A DNA stretch of 64,000 bases from CAIWHR01 sp963741355 (GCA_963741355.1 CAVUIG010000017.1:124001-188000); one strand, 5' to 3'. Shown: positions 27,273 through 37,482, counted from the first letter of the stretch. Notes: generated from the sequence alone by a model not told the origin. Translations and numbers: made by a program.

Positions 27273-27950
27273 TCAGGCGGGCGCGAGCACGCGCGCGATG
27301 AACGCGCCGATCGCCTGGATTTCCTCCATCACGACGGCATGCTGCATCCGGTACGTGTGCCATTCGACGCGATAGCCGGACGCTTCGAGCGCGTGCCGCG
27401 ACGATTCGCCCCATTCGGGACGGATCATCGGATCGGCGTCGCCGTGCGCCATGAAGATCGGGACGTCCCGATTCGCGGCCGCGGCCTCGGCCGGCAGCCG
27501 CTCGGCGGCAACGAGGTAGGTCGACAGCGCGACGATGCCGGCGAGGCGCGCCGGATGGCGCAGCCCGGTGTGCAGCGCGATCACGCCGCCCTGCGAAAAT
27601 CCGGCGAGCACGATGCGGCGCGACGCGATGCCGCGTGAGGTCTCGTGCGCGATCAGCGCCTCGATCGCCCGCTGCGACGCGCTGACCCCAGCGAGGTCGG
27701 CGCGGCTCGCGATGTCGGCCGCGGTGACGTCGTACCAGGCGCGCATCGGGAATCCGTTGTTGATCGTCACCGGCCGGACCGGCGCGTGCGGAAAGACGAA
27801 GCGCACGGCGAGCGCGGGCGGCAGGCGCAGCTCCGGCACGACCGGGACGAAATCGTTGCCGTCGGCACCAAGACCGTGCAGCCAGATGACGGCGGCGTCG
27901 GGATTCTTGCCGGTCAGGATCTCAATACAAGGCAGAAGGGTCTTGTCCAT
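27273..27950 (-). CDS. Carboxylesterase/phospholipase family alpha/beta hydrolase
   Basis: A 225-residue cytosolic esterase. WLHGLGADGNDFVPVVPEL gives the oxyanion region, GFSQGG the nucleophile Ser, HGDADPMI the catalytic Asp and MQHAVVMEE the catalytic His; RAWYD is also conserved. This is the EstB/YpfH-type carboxylesterase family. Start chosen at the ATG at 27950 because homologues begin near this residue; the in-frame extension to 28043 looks non-coding. The gene is convergent with the Arc-like gene. Confidence 0.9.
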   Translation of the reverse strand: MDKTLLPCIEILTGKNPDAAVIWLHGLGADGNDFVPVVPELRLPPALAVRFVFPHAPVRPVTINNGFPMRAWYDVTAADIASRADLAGVSASQRAIEALIAHETSRGIASRRIVLAGFSQGGVIALHTGLRHPARLAGIVALSTYLVAAERLPAEAAAANRDVPIFMAHGDADPMIRPEWGESSRHALEASGYRVEWHTYRMQHAVVMEEIQAIGAFIARVLAPA

Positions 27951-28118
27951 CTCGTCCGTCGGAGGTCGTTTTGCGGGGGACAAATTGCCCCAACATACGG
28001 TGAAGCGTAGAATGCGCGGCCAATCAGCGTACGGGCGACACAATCGGCCGGCGCCCGTGGCGGAACCTTACAGGACACCGCCCGTCCCAAAGACACGATT
28101 TTTGCGGAGCATTTTCTC

Positions 28119-31100
28119 ATGGCATCAGCCGTTCCCGCGCTGCGTGACGTCGACATCGACGACAAGTACGCGCTCGATTCCGGTCGCGTCTACCTGACCG
28201 GCGCCCAGGCGTTCGTCCGCCTCCTCATCCTGCAACGCCAGCGCGACGCGCTGGCCGGCCTCAACACCGCCGGTTTCGTCTCCGGCTACCGCGGCTCGCC
28301 GCTCGGCGCGCTCGACCAGTCGCTGTGGAAGGCGCAGAAGTTCCTCGACCGCGCGCACATCAAGTTCCAGCCCGGCTTGAACGAGGACCTCGCCGCGACC
28401 GCGATCTGGGGCTCGCAGCAGGTCAACCTCTACCCCGGCGCGAAATACGACGGCGTGTTCGCGATGTGGTACGGCAAGGGTCCCGGCGTCGACCGCTGCG
28501 GCGACGTCTTGAAGCATGCCAACCATGCGGGCACGTCGAAGCATGGCGGCGTGCTGGTGCTGGCCGGCGACGACCACGGTGCCAAGTCGTCGACGCTGCC
28601 GCACCAATCCGACCACATGTTCTCGGCGGCGATGATGCCGGTGCTCTATCCGTCGAGCGTGCAGGAAATCCTCGATCTCGGCCTGCACGGCTGGGCGATG
28701 TCGCGCTATTCGGGCCTGTGGGTCGGCTTCAAGTGCGTCGCCGACACGGTCGAGAGCTCGGCATCGGTCTACATCGATCCCGAGCGCACGAAGATCGTCG
28801 TCCCGGATGATTTTCCGCTGCCCTCCGACGGCGTCTCGATCCGCTGGCCGGATCCGTTCCTCGCGACCGAGGCACGGATGCAGAACTACAAGGTTTACGC
28901 GGCGCTCCATTACTGCCGCGTCAACAAGTTGAACAAGATCGTCATCGACTCGCCGAAGCCGCGCCTTGGCATCATCACCAGCGGCAAGAGCTATCTCGAC
29001 GTGCGGCAGGCGCTCGACGACCTCGGCATCACCGAGCAGGACGCCGCCGACATCGGCCTTCGCGTCTACAAGATCGCGATGCCGTGGCCGCTCGAGCCGG
29101 AGGGCGTGCGCCAGTTCGCCGAGGGCCTGGACGAGATCCTCGTCGTCGAGGAAAAGCGGCAGGTCGTCGAGTACCAGCTGAAGGAGCAGCTCTACAACTG
29201 GCGCGACGACGTCCGCCCGCGCGTCGTCGGCAAGTTCGACGAAAAGGGTGAATGGGTGCGTCCGCACGGCGACTGGCTGCTGCCGGCGCTCTCCGAGCTC
29301 ACGCCCGCGATGATCGCGCGCGTGATCGCGCAGCGGATCGAGCGGCTGGGTCTCCTGCCGCGCCAGTCCGAGCAGCTGAAGGCGCGTGTCGACTGGATCA
29401 ACGCGAAGGAAGCCGCACTGGCAAAGCCAAAGGTCATGCTCGAGCGGACACCGTGGTTCTGCTCCGGCTGCCCGCACAACACGTCGACCAACGTGCCCGA
29501 GGGAAGCCGTGCGACCGCGGGCATCGGCTGCCACGTGATGGCGATCTGGATGGACCGCAAGACCAGCACGTTCACGCACATGGGCGGCGAAGGCGTGCCA
29601 TGGATCGGCCAGGCGCCGTTCACGAGCGAGAAGCACATCTTCGCGAACCTGGGCGACGGCACCTATTACCACAGCGGCAGCCTCGCGATCCGCGCCGCGA
29701 TCGCGGCCAAGGCGAACATCACCTACAAGATCCTCTACAACGATGCCGTCGCGATGACCGGCGGGCAGCCGTTCGACGGACCGCTCACGGCCGGCGACAT
29801 CGCGCGGCAGGTCGCCGCGGAGGGCGCGTCGAAGATCGTCGTCGTCAGCGACGAACCGGACAAGTATCCTCCGAACTATTTCGCGAGCGGCATCGAAATC
29901 CATCACCGCGACGACCTCGACAGCGTGCAGCGCACACTGCGCGACACGCCCGGCTGCACGGTGCTCCTCTACGACCAGACCTGCGCCGCGGAAAAGCGTC
30001 GCCGCAGGAAGCGCGGCAAGTTCCCCGATCCGGCGAAGCGCGTGTTCATCAACGAGCTCGTCTGCGAAGGCTGCGGCGATTGCGGCGTCAAGTCGAATTG
30101 CGTGTCGGTTGCGCCGGTCGAGACCGAGTTCGGCCGCAAGCGGACGATCGACCAGAGCTCGTGCAACAAGGACTATTCGTGCGTCAACGGCTTTTGCCCG
30201 AGCTTCGTCACCGTCGAGGGTGGCGGCCTGCGCAAGCCGAAGAAGGCCGAGGGCGGTGATTTCCCCGCGCTGCCCGAACCGGTCGTGCCGAGCACGCCGA
30301 AGCCGTACGGGATCGTCGTCACCGGCATCGGCGGCACCGGCGTCGTCACCATCGGCGCGCTGCTCGGCATGGCGGCGCACCTCGAGGGCAAGGGCTGCTC
30401 GGTGCTCGACATGACGGGCCTCGCGCAGAAGAACGGCGCGGTCGTCTCGCATGTGCGCATCGCCAACACGCCGGAGGAGATGCATGCGACTCGCATCGCC
30501 GCGGGCGACGCCGACCTCATCCTCGCCTGCGACATCCTGACCGGCGTCGGCTACGAGCAGCTCGCCAAGATGGCGAAAGGCGTCACCAAGGCGCTCGTCA
30601 ACACGGCGCTGGTGATGCCGGCGGGATTCACCCGCAATCCGGATCTCTCGTTCCCGCTGGGCTCGATGGAGCGCGAGATCGAGGACGCCGTCGGCACCGG
30701 CGACGCGGAGTTCCTCGACGCGACCAAGCTCGCCACCGGACTCATGGGCGACTCGATCGCGACCAATCTCTTCATGGTGGGCTACGCATTCCAGCGCGGC
30801 CTCCTGCCCGTCGGAAGCGCGGCGATCCTGCGCGCGATCGAGCTCAACGCCGCCGCGGTCGAATCGAACAAGAAGAGCTTCGCCTGGGGACGGCTCGCGG
30901 CGATCGATCCCGCCAAGGTCTCGGCGCTGGCGATTCCGTCGGTCAAGCCCGACTCACAGCGGCTGTCGCAGTCGCTCGACGAAATGATCGCGCGGCGCGT
31001 CGTGTTCCTGACCGCGTACCAGGACGCCGCGTACGCGAAGCGGTATTCCGATTTCGTCGAGCGCGTCCGCGCCGCCGAATCGACGCGCGTTCCGGGCGCG

Positions 31101-31646
31101 CAGGCGCTGACCGAGGCCGTCGCCCGCTACTACTTCAAGCTGCTGGCGGTGAAGGACGAATACGAGGTCGGACGTTTGTACGCCGAGACCGATTTCCGCA
31201 AGCGCGTCGCGGAGCAGTTCGACGGAGACTACAAGCTCGTCTTCCACCTGGCGCCTCCGCTCGTTGCGAAGCCCGACGCGGCGACGGGCTTCGTGAAGAA
31301 GCGCACGTACGGCCCCTGGATGATGAAGGGATTCACGCTGCTCGCGAAGCTGAAGGGATTGCGCGGCACCCCGTTCGACGTGTTCGGAAAGACCGACGAG
31401 CGCCGGCGCGAGCGAGCGCTTCCCGGCGAGTACGAGGCGCTGCTGACCGAAATTCTGGGCTCGCTCGCGCCGCACAACCATGCGCTCGCCGTGGACCTCG
31501 CCTCGATCCCCGAGCACATTCGCGGCTATGGCCACGTGAAGGAGCGCTTCCTCGGAGAAGCGAAGGCGAAGGAAGCGGCGCTGCTCGCGGAATTCCGCAC
31601 CGCAAGGCCGCAGACGCCGCTGTCCGCGATCAAGGTCGCGGCCTAG
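28119..31646 (+). CDS. Fused indolepyruvate:ferredoxin oxidoreductase family protein
   Basis: A 1175-residue single-chain 2-oxoacid:ferredoxin oxidoreductase that oxidatively decarboxylates aryl pyruvates to acyl-CoA. Residues 1-400 carry the pyrimidine-binding part (SGYRGSPLGALD). The thiamine-diphosphate domain starts at C448 in CSGCPHNTSTN, with ATAGIGCHVMA and NLGDGTYYHSG. Cysteine motifs at about 649-690 (CEGCGDCGVKSNC, CNKDYSCVNGFCP) bind Fe-S. The gamma domain starts near 730 (GIGGTGVVTIGALLG), and a C-terminal accessory domain follows. The 3.5-kb frame has no break, in contrast to many neighbours. RBS is weak (GCGGAG). It probably works in aromatic amino-acid or phenylacetate catabolism. 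Confidence 0.93.
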   Translation: MASAVPALRDVDIDDKYALDSGRVYLTGAQAFVRLLILQRQRDALAGLNTAGFVSGYRGSPLGALDQSLWKAQKFLDRAHIKFQPGLNEDLAATAIWGSQQVNLYPGAKYDGVFAMWYGKGPGVDRCGDVLKHANHAGTSKHGGVLVLAGDDHGAKSSTLPHQSDHMFSAAMMPVLYPSSVQEILDLGLHGWAMSRYSGLWVGFKCVADTVESSASVYIDPERTKIVVPDDFPLPSDGVSIRWPDPFLATEARMQNYKVYAALHYCRVNKLNKIVIDSPKPRLGIITSGKSYLDVRQALDDLGITEQDAADIGLRVYKIAMPWPLEPEGVRQFAEGLDEILVVEEKRQVVEYQLKEQLYNWRDDVRPRVVGKFDEKGEWVRPHGDWLLPALSELTPAMIARVIAQRIERLGLLPRQSEQLKARVDWINAKEAALAKPKVMLERTPWFCSGCPHNTSTNVPEGSRATAGIGCHVMAIWMDRKTSTFTHMGGEGVPWIGQAPFTSEKHIFANLGDGTYYHSGSLAIRAAIAAKANITYKILYNDAVAMTGGQPFDGPLTAGDIARQVAAEGASKIVVVSDEPDKYPPNYFASGIEIHHRDDLDSVQRTLRDTPGCTVLLYDQTCAAEKRRRRKRGKFPDPAKRVFINELVCEGCGDCGVKSNCVSVAPVETEFGRKRTIDQSSCNKDYSCVNGFCPSFVTVEGGGLRKPKKAEGGDFPALPEPVVPSTPKPYGIVVTGIGGTGVVTIGALLGMAAHLEGKGCSVLDMTGLAQKNGAVVSHVRIANTPEEMHATRIAAGDADLILACDILTGVGYEQLAKMAKGVTKALVNTALVMPAGFTRNPDLSFPLGSMEREIEDAVGTGDAEFLDATKLATGLMGDSIATNLFMVGYAFQRGLLPVGSAAILRAIELNAAAVESNKKSFAWGRLAAIDPAKVSALAIPSVKPDSQRLSQSLDEMIARRVVFLTAYQDAAYAKRYSDFVERVRAAESTRVPGAQALTEAVARYYFKLLAVKDEYEVGRLYAETDFRKRVAEQFDGDYKLVFHLAPPLVAKPDAATGFVKKRTYGPWMMKGFTLLAKLKGLRGTPFDVFGKTDERRRERALPGEYEALLTEILGSLAPHNHALAVDLASIPEHIRGYGHVKERFLGEAKAKEAALLAEFRTARPQTPLSAIKVAA

Positions 31647-31728
31647 GCGCCCGGCGTGCTCGCGCCGGCGCGGACGCGCCGGCGACCGGTGCTGCGTTCC
31701 TTGCGGGCCGCGTCGGGCGACCCGTCCG

Positions 31729-32244
31729 CTACGTCGAACCGAGCCGCGACCCCGGCCGTCCGTGCTCGTCGCGCGCGACCTCGGTCTTGGCCATCGTCTC
31801 GCCCGGCTCCGCGACGCCGATGCGGTGAACGTGCACCATCTCGGCGCCGATCCACCCCGAGATGCCGAGCAGCACGACGCCGAGTATCGACAGGCCGAAA
31901 CCGATGTTCGCGCTGGGCGGCAGCGAGGTGCGCAGCCACAGGTTGACGGCATACAGCGCGACCACGGTGAGGTTGATCGCCATGTGCGTCACGGCAAGCT
32001 TGCGGATCGGCGGTCGCTCCATGGAGAGGAGGTCGATCAGCCCCGGGATCGCCGCCAGCAGCGCACCCACGAGGCCGCCCGCCATCGTGTAATAGGCGAG
32101 AGTGAACCAGAGCACCTGGACGTCCTCCACGTCGGAAACGTGGACGATCACATCGCTCACGAGCGAGAAGATCCAGAGGCCGATCGGAATCGTGATCAGC
32201 ATCGGGTGAATCGGGTGACCTGCAATGCTTGCCGGCGTTCTCAT
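31729..32244 (-). CDS. DUF2231 membrane protein
   Basis: A 171-residue protein with four helices. It opens with ASIAGHPIHPMLITIPIGLW, the signature of DUF2231 proteins, in which conserved histidines lie near the membrane surface. Further helices are at about 45-65, 80-102 and 115-135, followed by a charged cytoplasmic tail. AGGAGG lies just before the ATG at 32244. Function is unknown; the family is often found near stress and respiratory genes. Confidence 0.88.
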   Translation of the reverse strand: MRTPASIAGHPIHPMLITIPIGLWIFSLVSDVIVHVSDVEDVQVLWFTLAYYTMAGGLVGALLAAIPGLIDLLSMERPPIRKLAVTHMAINLTVVALYAVNLWLRTSLPPSANIGFGLSILGVVLLGISGWIGAEMVHVHRIGVAEPGETMAKTEVARDEHGRPGSRLGST

Positions 32245-32555
32245 CGATGCCTCCTGTACGGGCACGCGTGATCGCCGCTGCGTCGGCCGATCACGCCTGA
32301 CGTTGTTCGAGGGGGTGTGCGGCCGGCATTCACGGCCGCGATGATTGCCTCCTCGCCGCCCTATCTCCAGCAGTTTTCGTGCCGGGCATTGCAGCGCGCC
32401 CGGATGTCGATCACGGGCGCGTTTGCGGGGCGAGGCGAACGCTTGCGCACGACGCGCGCGCCGCAAAGCTTGGCCGAATGCGCAAGATTTCTTGCCGCCT
32501 CTGCACTTTTTACCAAACGCCGGTGTCGTGGCGCGATCTCACCAGCCTCGTGCCG
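32245..32555. other. 311-bp intergenic region
   Basis: It contains the promoter area of the leftward DUF2231 gene with a clear inverted repeat (listed separately), then GC-rich sequence leading to the stop codon of the phospholipase D gene. No gene is visible. Confidence 0.5.
32266..32296. promoter_or_regulatory. Inverted repeat GCGTGATCG-N13-CGATCACGC
   Basis: Perfect 9-bp arms at 32266-32274 and 32288-32296, beginning 22 bases upstream of the DUF2231 start codon. Centre-to-centre spacing of two helical turns (22 bases) suits a dimeric regulator. No binder can be named from the window. Confidence 0.5.
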
Positions 32556-34194
32556 TCAGAGCAGCTGCTCGATCGGCAGCAGCGAAAGCATGTCGATCAC
32601 CGCCAGCTTGCCGGTGTCGACGTCCGGTTCCGTCTTGAATCGGACGGTCGCGCCGTTCTTTTCGGTGATCCATTCGACCGTCGGAACGCTCCCGGCGGCG
32701 CGGTCGAGCACGAGCTTGTAGCTGTTCGCCGGCTGCGCGATCGCCTCGAAGCGCGCCGTGATCTCGCTGGCGATCTGCGGGCTGTCGATGATGAGCCCGA
32801 TCTCGGTGTTGATGTCGAACGAGCGCTGGTCGAAATTCATCGACCCCGCGAACACGCGCTGACGGTCGATGACGAAGACCTTCGCGTGCAGGCCGAACTG
32901 GCCGGAGCCGCCCGACTTGACGAGCCCGTGGGCTTCCGGCTCGCCCGGCGCGGTCCGGACTTCGTAGAGCTCGCAACCGGCCTCCAGCAGCGGAATGCGA
33001 TACCGAAGGTAGCCGGCATGGACGATCGGCATGTCGGTCGACGCAAGCGAATTGGTCAGGATGCGGACGCGCACGCCGCGATCACGCAACCGCCGGATGA
33101 GCGCCATCTCCGACTCGCCCGGGACGAGATAGGGCGAGACGATGATGAGCTCGCGCTGCGCGCTTTCGACGGCCTGCGCGACCCGCTGCCACATGAGCCG
33201 CCCCGGCTCGCCGTCGCGCTCGACCTGCGCCTTGTCGGGCGGATCGTAGGCGAGCGTCGCCTTGGCCCAGACGAGCGGCTTCTTCCCGGACAGGATGTCC
33301 GCCAGGACGTCGCCGGCAGGAAGCGAGCGCACGTAATCCGAGGTGGCCATCTTTTCCTTGTGCGCGGTGAGCATCTTGCGGCAGCCGTCGAGATCGGCTT
33401 GCGTCGGCTTGCCGAGCGGAAGCGTCTCGACCGGGATCGCGAGCTTGTCGTTCCAGTAGACGTCGAAGCTGTGGGACAGGGAACGCACCGTCGGGCCGGC
33501 GACGACGAGGTCGAAGTCGCCGAAGTTGACGACCGTGCTCGCCTGGAAGTACTCGTCGCCGATGTTGCGGCCGCCCGTCACCGCGATCGCGTTGTCGCCG
33601 ATGAAGAGCTTGTTGTGCATCCGGTAGTTGAGCCGCTGGTTGGCGACGATGAATTCCGCCCAGCGGAAAACCGTGAGCTCGCGCCGGACCACGAACGGAT
33701 TGAAGATCCGGATCTCGATGTTGGGGTGCGCCGCGAGCGGCCGGATCGAGGAGCCCTTGTCGAAGGCCTGCGCGTCATCGAGCAGACAGCCGCACGCGCA
33801 CACCGCGATCGGCGGCCTCCAGCAGCGCCTCGAGCAGCAGCTTCCCGGTGTCGTCCTGCTGCATCAGGAAGTACTGCACGTCGAGCGTCCGCTGCGCGCG
33901 CGCGGCGATCTCGAGGTGGAGCGCGAAGCTCGCCGCACCGTCGGTCAGGAGCTCGAAACCGGAAAGGCCGGGATGCGCCTTGGCCCGCGCTTCGACCTGC
34001 TTGCCGAGTGCGGTCGTCTCCGGGTTCGCGAGCGCGATGGATGCGGTCTTCGGAGCATCCATGCCGGGCGGCATGGACGCGCACCCCGCGATGGCGAGCG
34101 CGCACGCCGACAGCAAAGCGGCCGCGAGCGTACCTGCGCGGCGCCGTCCATGCGCCAATCCGAATGCCGTCGAGATCACTTCTGAGATGCGCAT
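32556..34194 (-). CDS. Phospholipase D family lipoprotein (cardiolipin synthase ClsC-like), one frameshift
   Basis: About 545 residues after correction. The N-terminus has a signal peptide with lipobox IAGC near residue 38. Two HKD motifs are present: HNKLFIGDNAIAVTGGRNI and HAKVFVIDRQRVFAGSMNF. LDVQYFLMQQDDTG precedes the first domain, and the protein ends DMLSLLPIEQLL, as in ClsC/YmdC-type cardiolipin synthases. An extra base near 33790 splits RGVRVRL from LLDDAQAFDKGS. It should act in the envelope on phospholipids. The C-terminal region is intact. Confidence 0.85.
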
Positions 34195-34291
34195 CGGCTC
34201 CTGCTCCGCTACACACGCGAATCCGACGACGGGCGGCCGCCGGCCGCGCTGCGAGCGCGACCGGCGGCCGAATTCGCTAACGGCCGGTGAC

Positions 34292-34441
34292 TCAGTACGT
34301 CTTGTGCTCCTTGGCCTCTTCCTGCACCTTCTGCCCGCCCTTCTCGATGTCCTTGCCCGCGCCCTGAACCGTATTGCAGCCCGAGAGCGGGATCGTTGCG
34401 ACGGACAGTGCCACCAGCACCAGCATCAGTTTGGAGATCAT
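34292..34441 (-). CDS. Entericidin EcnA/B-type small lipoprotein
   Basis: A 49-residue lipoprotein: signal peptide with lipobox LSGC at residues 19-22, then the entericidin core NTVQGAGKDIEKGGQKVQEE. Start is the ATG at 34441, preceded by AAGGATAGGG. Entericidins are stress-induced envelope peptides; whether this is toxin-like or antidote-like cannot be told. It lies between the phospholipase D and BON-domain genes on the same strand. Confidence 0.9.
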   Translation of the reverse strand: MISKLMLVLVALSVATIPLSGCNTVQGAGKDIEKGGQKVQEEAKEHKTY

Positions 34442-34717
34442 CGCCCTATCCTTTCCATTCGTTGCGAAGTATTGCGCTCCGGACATCAAACCCGGCCACA
34501 TTCGGCCACCAGGCACGCTGCATTCAGCAAGCGCCATGCCATTGCCGCGATGCCATGCTGGCCGCCATCTCGCACGGGGAAGCGATCGAACGCACGATGC
34601 GCGGCCGTGCCCCGAGCCGTGCAATTTGTTTCGCACGGTGGCAGGAATTACAGCCGAGGGCACGCTCCGCGGTCGCGGCGATCGCGCTTCACCAACGATC
34701 GACAGCCGCCAGGCGTG

Positions 34718-35137
34718 TCAGGACTTCACGACCAGCTTGTCGACCACCTGGTGCACGCCGTTCATCGAGCCGGCGATCTCGACGGCTCGCTGCTTGAGGA
34801 TCGGCGTGTCGACGGCTCCCGCCAGCGTCACGACGCCCTCGTGGGTCTCGACCTCGACTTGCAGCGTTTTCAATCCGGGTTCGGCAAACAGCGCCGCCTT
34901 TACCTTCGCCGTCACCGCCGAATCGTCGAGCACCTTCGCCGTCTCCGCCGCCGCGACCTTGGTCTTTTCCGCGGCTTCGTTGCCGGCCCGGTCCATCGTC
35001 TGTCCCGCGCTCGTCGTCGCGCGATCGATCTTCTGGCCGGCCGTTTCCGCAGGGTGCCGCTGATCGCAGCCCGACGCCGCGAGCGCCAATGCCGTCAGGA
35101 TCGCAGCGCCACACCATTCTTTCGAGTTTCTCAGCAT
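34718..35137 (-). CDS. BON-domain lipoprotein
   Basis: A 139-residue envelope protein. Signal peptide with lipobox AASGC near residue 24, a helical Ala/Lys-rich stretch, then a single BON domain (DDSAVTAKVKAALFAE, VEVETHEGVVTLAGAVD, VHQVVDKLVV). BON domains bind membranes, as in OsmY. The ATG at 35137 has GGAGG at the right distance; a TTG four codons upstream would overlap that site. An inverted repeat 127 bases upstream may regulate it. Confidence 0.9.
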   Translation of the reverse strand: MLRNSKEWCGAAILTALALAASGCDQRHPAETAGQKIDRATTSAGQTMDRAGNEAAEKTKVAAAETAKVLDDSAVTAKVKAALFAEPGLKTLQVEVETHEGVVTLAGAVDTPILKQRAVEIAGSMNGVHQVVDKLVVKS

Positions 35138-35445
35138 TTGGTCCTCCAATCGGTGAAACGCAGCCGGCGTGCGTCGCTTGCATTTGCGTCGCCTCCCGCA
35201 TGCGCCACAAAAAAGTGAGCAAGCGATGTGCCAAGAACGGCGATGTCAGCGACAATCTTCAGCGTAGGAAGCGGCCTACATCAATATCGGCGCGAACTGA
35301 TGGTCCCCGCTTGGTCCAATGCAGATACCCTGTGGTCAAACGCTCACAACAACGCGCACAACGATGGCGAGATCCGCGGACAGGTCGGGGCCCTGACGTT
35401 CGTTCGGCGAAGGCAAGCGGGAACCGGGCCTTCGCACGGGATGCA
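35138..35445. other. 308-bp divergent intergenic region
   Basis: Shared upstream region of the leftward BON-domain gene and the rightward lipoprotein gene. It holds the GTAGGA-type inverted repeat at 35264-35279, listed separately. No gene is supported, although an open frame continues upstream from the lipoprotein gene. Confidence 0.5.
35264..35279. promoter_or_regulatory. Inverted repeat GTAGG-N6-CCTAC, site 1
   Basis: GTAGG at 35264-35268 and CCTAC at 35275-35279 with a 6-base spacer AAGCGG, preceded by C. The same layout recurs at 40454 and 53216. It lies upstream of the BON-domain lipoprotein. Confidence 0.55.
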
Positions 35446-35895
35446 GTGCCGGGCGCGCTGAGGCGTCTGCTCGGACTGGTCGTCGTGGCGATCACGGCAT
35501 GCTCGGCCCCGCAACCCGTTCCGCTGACGCCGCCGAAGGACGCGGCCAGCTCCGCCGTCGTGCGCAAGCCGATCGCCGAGCCGCCGCCCGCGGTGGCCGC
35601 GGCTCCCGCAACGCAATCCAATGCCGCGGCGCCCCCGATCGTCGTTCCTCCCGGCACGCAATACGTCTGCGTCTCCGAAGCCGACGGCGTGCGCACGCAG
35701 ACGTCGATCGCCTTCGTACCCAAGGTCGCGCAACTCTGCCTGCGGCATCCTGAGATGGGCCCCTGCCAATACGAGCGCAATCTCTGTCGCCGCAGCGGCG
35801 GGCGTGTTTACGTCGCCGGAGGCGCGGAGATCACGATGGACACCGAGGCCGAGTACGACCGGAAAGTCCTGCGCGTGCGCTTCCTGTCGAATTGA
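35446..35895 (+). CDS. Small lipoprotein of unknown function
   Basis: About 149 residues from a GTG at 35446; the start is uncertain because the frame is open upstream. A hydrophobic signal ends in lipobox ITAC near residue 18, followed by ~45 residues rich in Pro and Ala. The C-terminal ~90 residues look globular, with paired cysteines (YVCVSE, LCLRHPEMGPCQYERNLC) that could form disulfides, and a final beta-rich segment. No family recognised. It ends 57 bases before the CHASE3 gene. Confidence 0.55.
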   Translation: MPGALRRLLGLVVVAITACSAPQPVPLTPPKDAASSAVVRKPIAEPPPAVAAAPATQSNAAAPPIVVPPGTQYVCVSEADGVRTQTSIAFVPKVAQLCLRHPEMGPCQYERNLCRRSGGRVYVAGGAEITMDTEAEYDRKVLRVRFLSN

Positions 35896-35952
35896 ATCCG
35901 CGATTCGCGCGACGCCGACATTCGGGCCGACAGCGACCTTGCGACGCGCGTG

Positions 35953-37228
35953 ATGCGTAGACCGCTTTCATTTCCCGCCCTGCCGACCTACCTGTTGCTG
36001 CTGCTGGTGATGGCATTTGCGGTCGCCTCGGCCTGGCTGGGCCTCGACCGTCTCGACGCGGTCGAGCGTCACGACGAGTCCGGTGCGCTGTCGGCGGCGA
36101 CGATTCATGAGCTTAAGGCGCTGCAGAACACCATCATCGACGTCGAGACCTCGGCGCGCGGCTTCCTCCTGACCGGTGACGCCGCCGATCTCGACCTCTA
36201 CGAGCGTGCCCGCGGCGACATCCCGCCCCGGCTCTCGGCCCTGCGCGAGAACATGCGCGGCGATCCCGACGGGCTCGCCCTCGTCGAAAAGCTGGTCCCG
36301 CTCGTGGCCACCCGCACGGACCTCGCCGCCGCCGCCATCGAGGAAAAACGGGCCGCGCCCGACCGGAATGCCGAAGGCCGTCCCCGGACGACCCGGCAAG
36401 GAAGCCACGGATGCCATACGCGCGATCATCGCGCAGCTGGAAGCGCGCGAGCGCGCCGTGGCATCACGCGACCGGCAGGGAGTCGTCGCGGGCATCGAAG
36501 CGGTTCGGCGCGATCTCTATCTGCTGGCCTCGGTGATCGTCCTCATCGTGGTCCTGCTTTTCTTCGCCGTGCGACGGCTGAGGTCGTTCATCCCGCCCGA
36601 GCTGACGCTCGACTCGGCAAGCATCGTCAAGATCCCGCGCCCGGCGGTGTCAATGGATGGGCACGTCGCGACGCTGTTGCAGGACGCACTGCTGCGAACC
36701 CGACTCGCCTATGCGACGACGCCGGCCGATTCGCCCGAAGCGGACCGCTTGCGGAGCCTCATCGCCGCCATGGAACATGCACGCGACGAACATCTGCGTG
36801 CCGAGTCGGAGCTCAATCTGTCTCGCCCGGAAGAGAACGACATCGTGACGGCGCTGGGCATGCTCGCGGATTCCTATTCGAATCTCGGCGGGCCCTCCGT
36901 GAAGGCGACGATGGAAAAGCACTCCACGGTTCGAAGCCGCGAAAAGGCATTCCTGATCCTCCGCGCCGCGGAATGGGGGTTGGAGGCGATGGCCCTGCGC
37001 AAACGGTCCGGAGAGATCACGCTGCACTTCAGCGGCGATGGTGATAGCGCGTCTCTTCGCATCGTGGCCCTTCCCGACAATCCCGATTTCCCGTTGCGCC
37101 TGTCGCCGAAGGAGACGGACGAGGCCAACGTGCTGCAGCAGGCGGCGGCGCTCCACGGCGGAAGCTTTTCGGTGAGCCGCGGTCCCACCGGTTTCGCGCT
37201 GGTCCTGACCGTTCCGAACGAGCGCTGA
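35953..37228 (+). CDS. CHASE3 membrane protein with degenerate kinase-like C-terminus, one frameshift
   Basis: About 424 residues after removing one base near 36380. A first helix (TYLLLLLVMAFAVASAWLG) and a second near residue 190 (LLASVIVLIVVLLFFAVR) enclose a CHASE3 domain with the hallmark ALQNTIIDVETSARGFLLTG. The cytoplasmic part looks like a HisKA_3/HATPase kinase but lacks a recognisable His box, and its end (AAALHGGSFSVSRGPTGFAL) is the only ATPase-like part. N and G1 boxes are not found, so it may be a non-catalytic sensor. Confidence 0.65.
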
Positions 37229-37466
37229 GCAGCTCGCGCGCCGCGTCGACCGTGGGCGCATCCGATCAGCTTCGCACGGCTGCACGAGAAAGTGATTCGT
37301 GTGGGGCCCGCCCCATCGCGGATGCGCCGCCAGCGGCTCCATTGATGAAAATTTCGCCGGGCGTAACGGAATTTTCTGCAACCGGGGGCGCAGCCCGGCT
37401 TCTCAACTCATTGATTTGGCAGCACTCCTCCGGTGGCACGCACGGTGCTCAACGTTGGTCACGCAT

Positions 37467-37482
37467 TGAGGCAACCGCCTCA
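37467..37482 (+). promoter_or_regulatory. Hairpin TGAGGC-AACC-GCCTCA before csbD
   Basis: Six-bp perfect arms with a 4-base loop, ending 24 bases before the CsbD start codon. It may be an operator or a leader hairpin; the position is the only support. Confidence 0.35.

Noticed and set aside
28125..30485. A 786-codon open frame antisense to the oxidoreductase gene
   Set aside because: High GC makes long antisense frames common. The peptide is Arg/Ala/Asp-rich with no domain, and the plus-strand gene is unmistakable.
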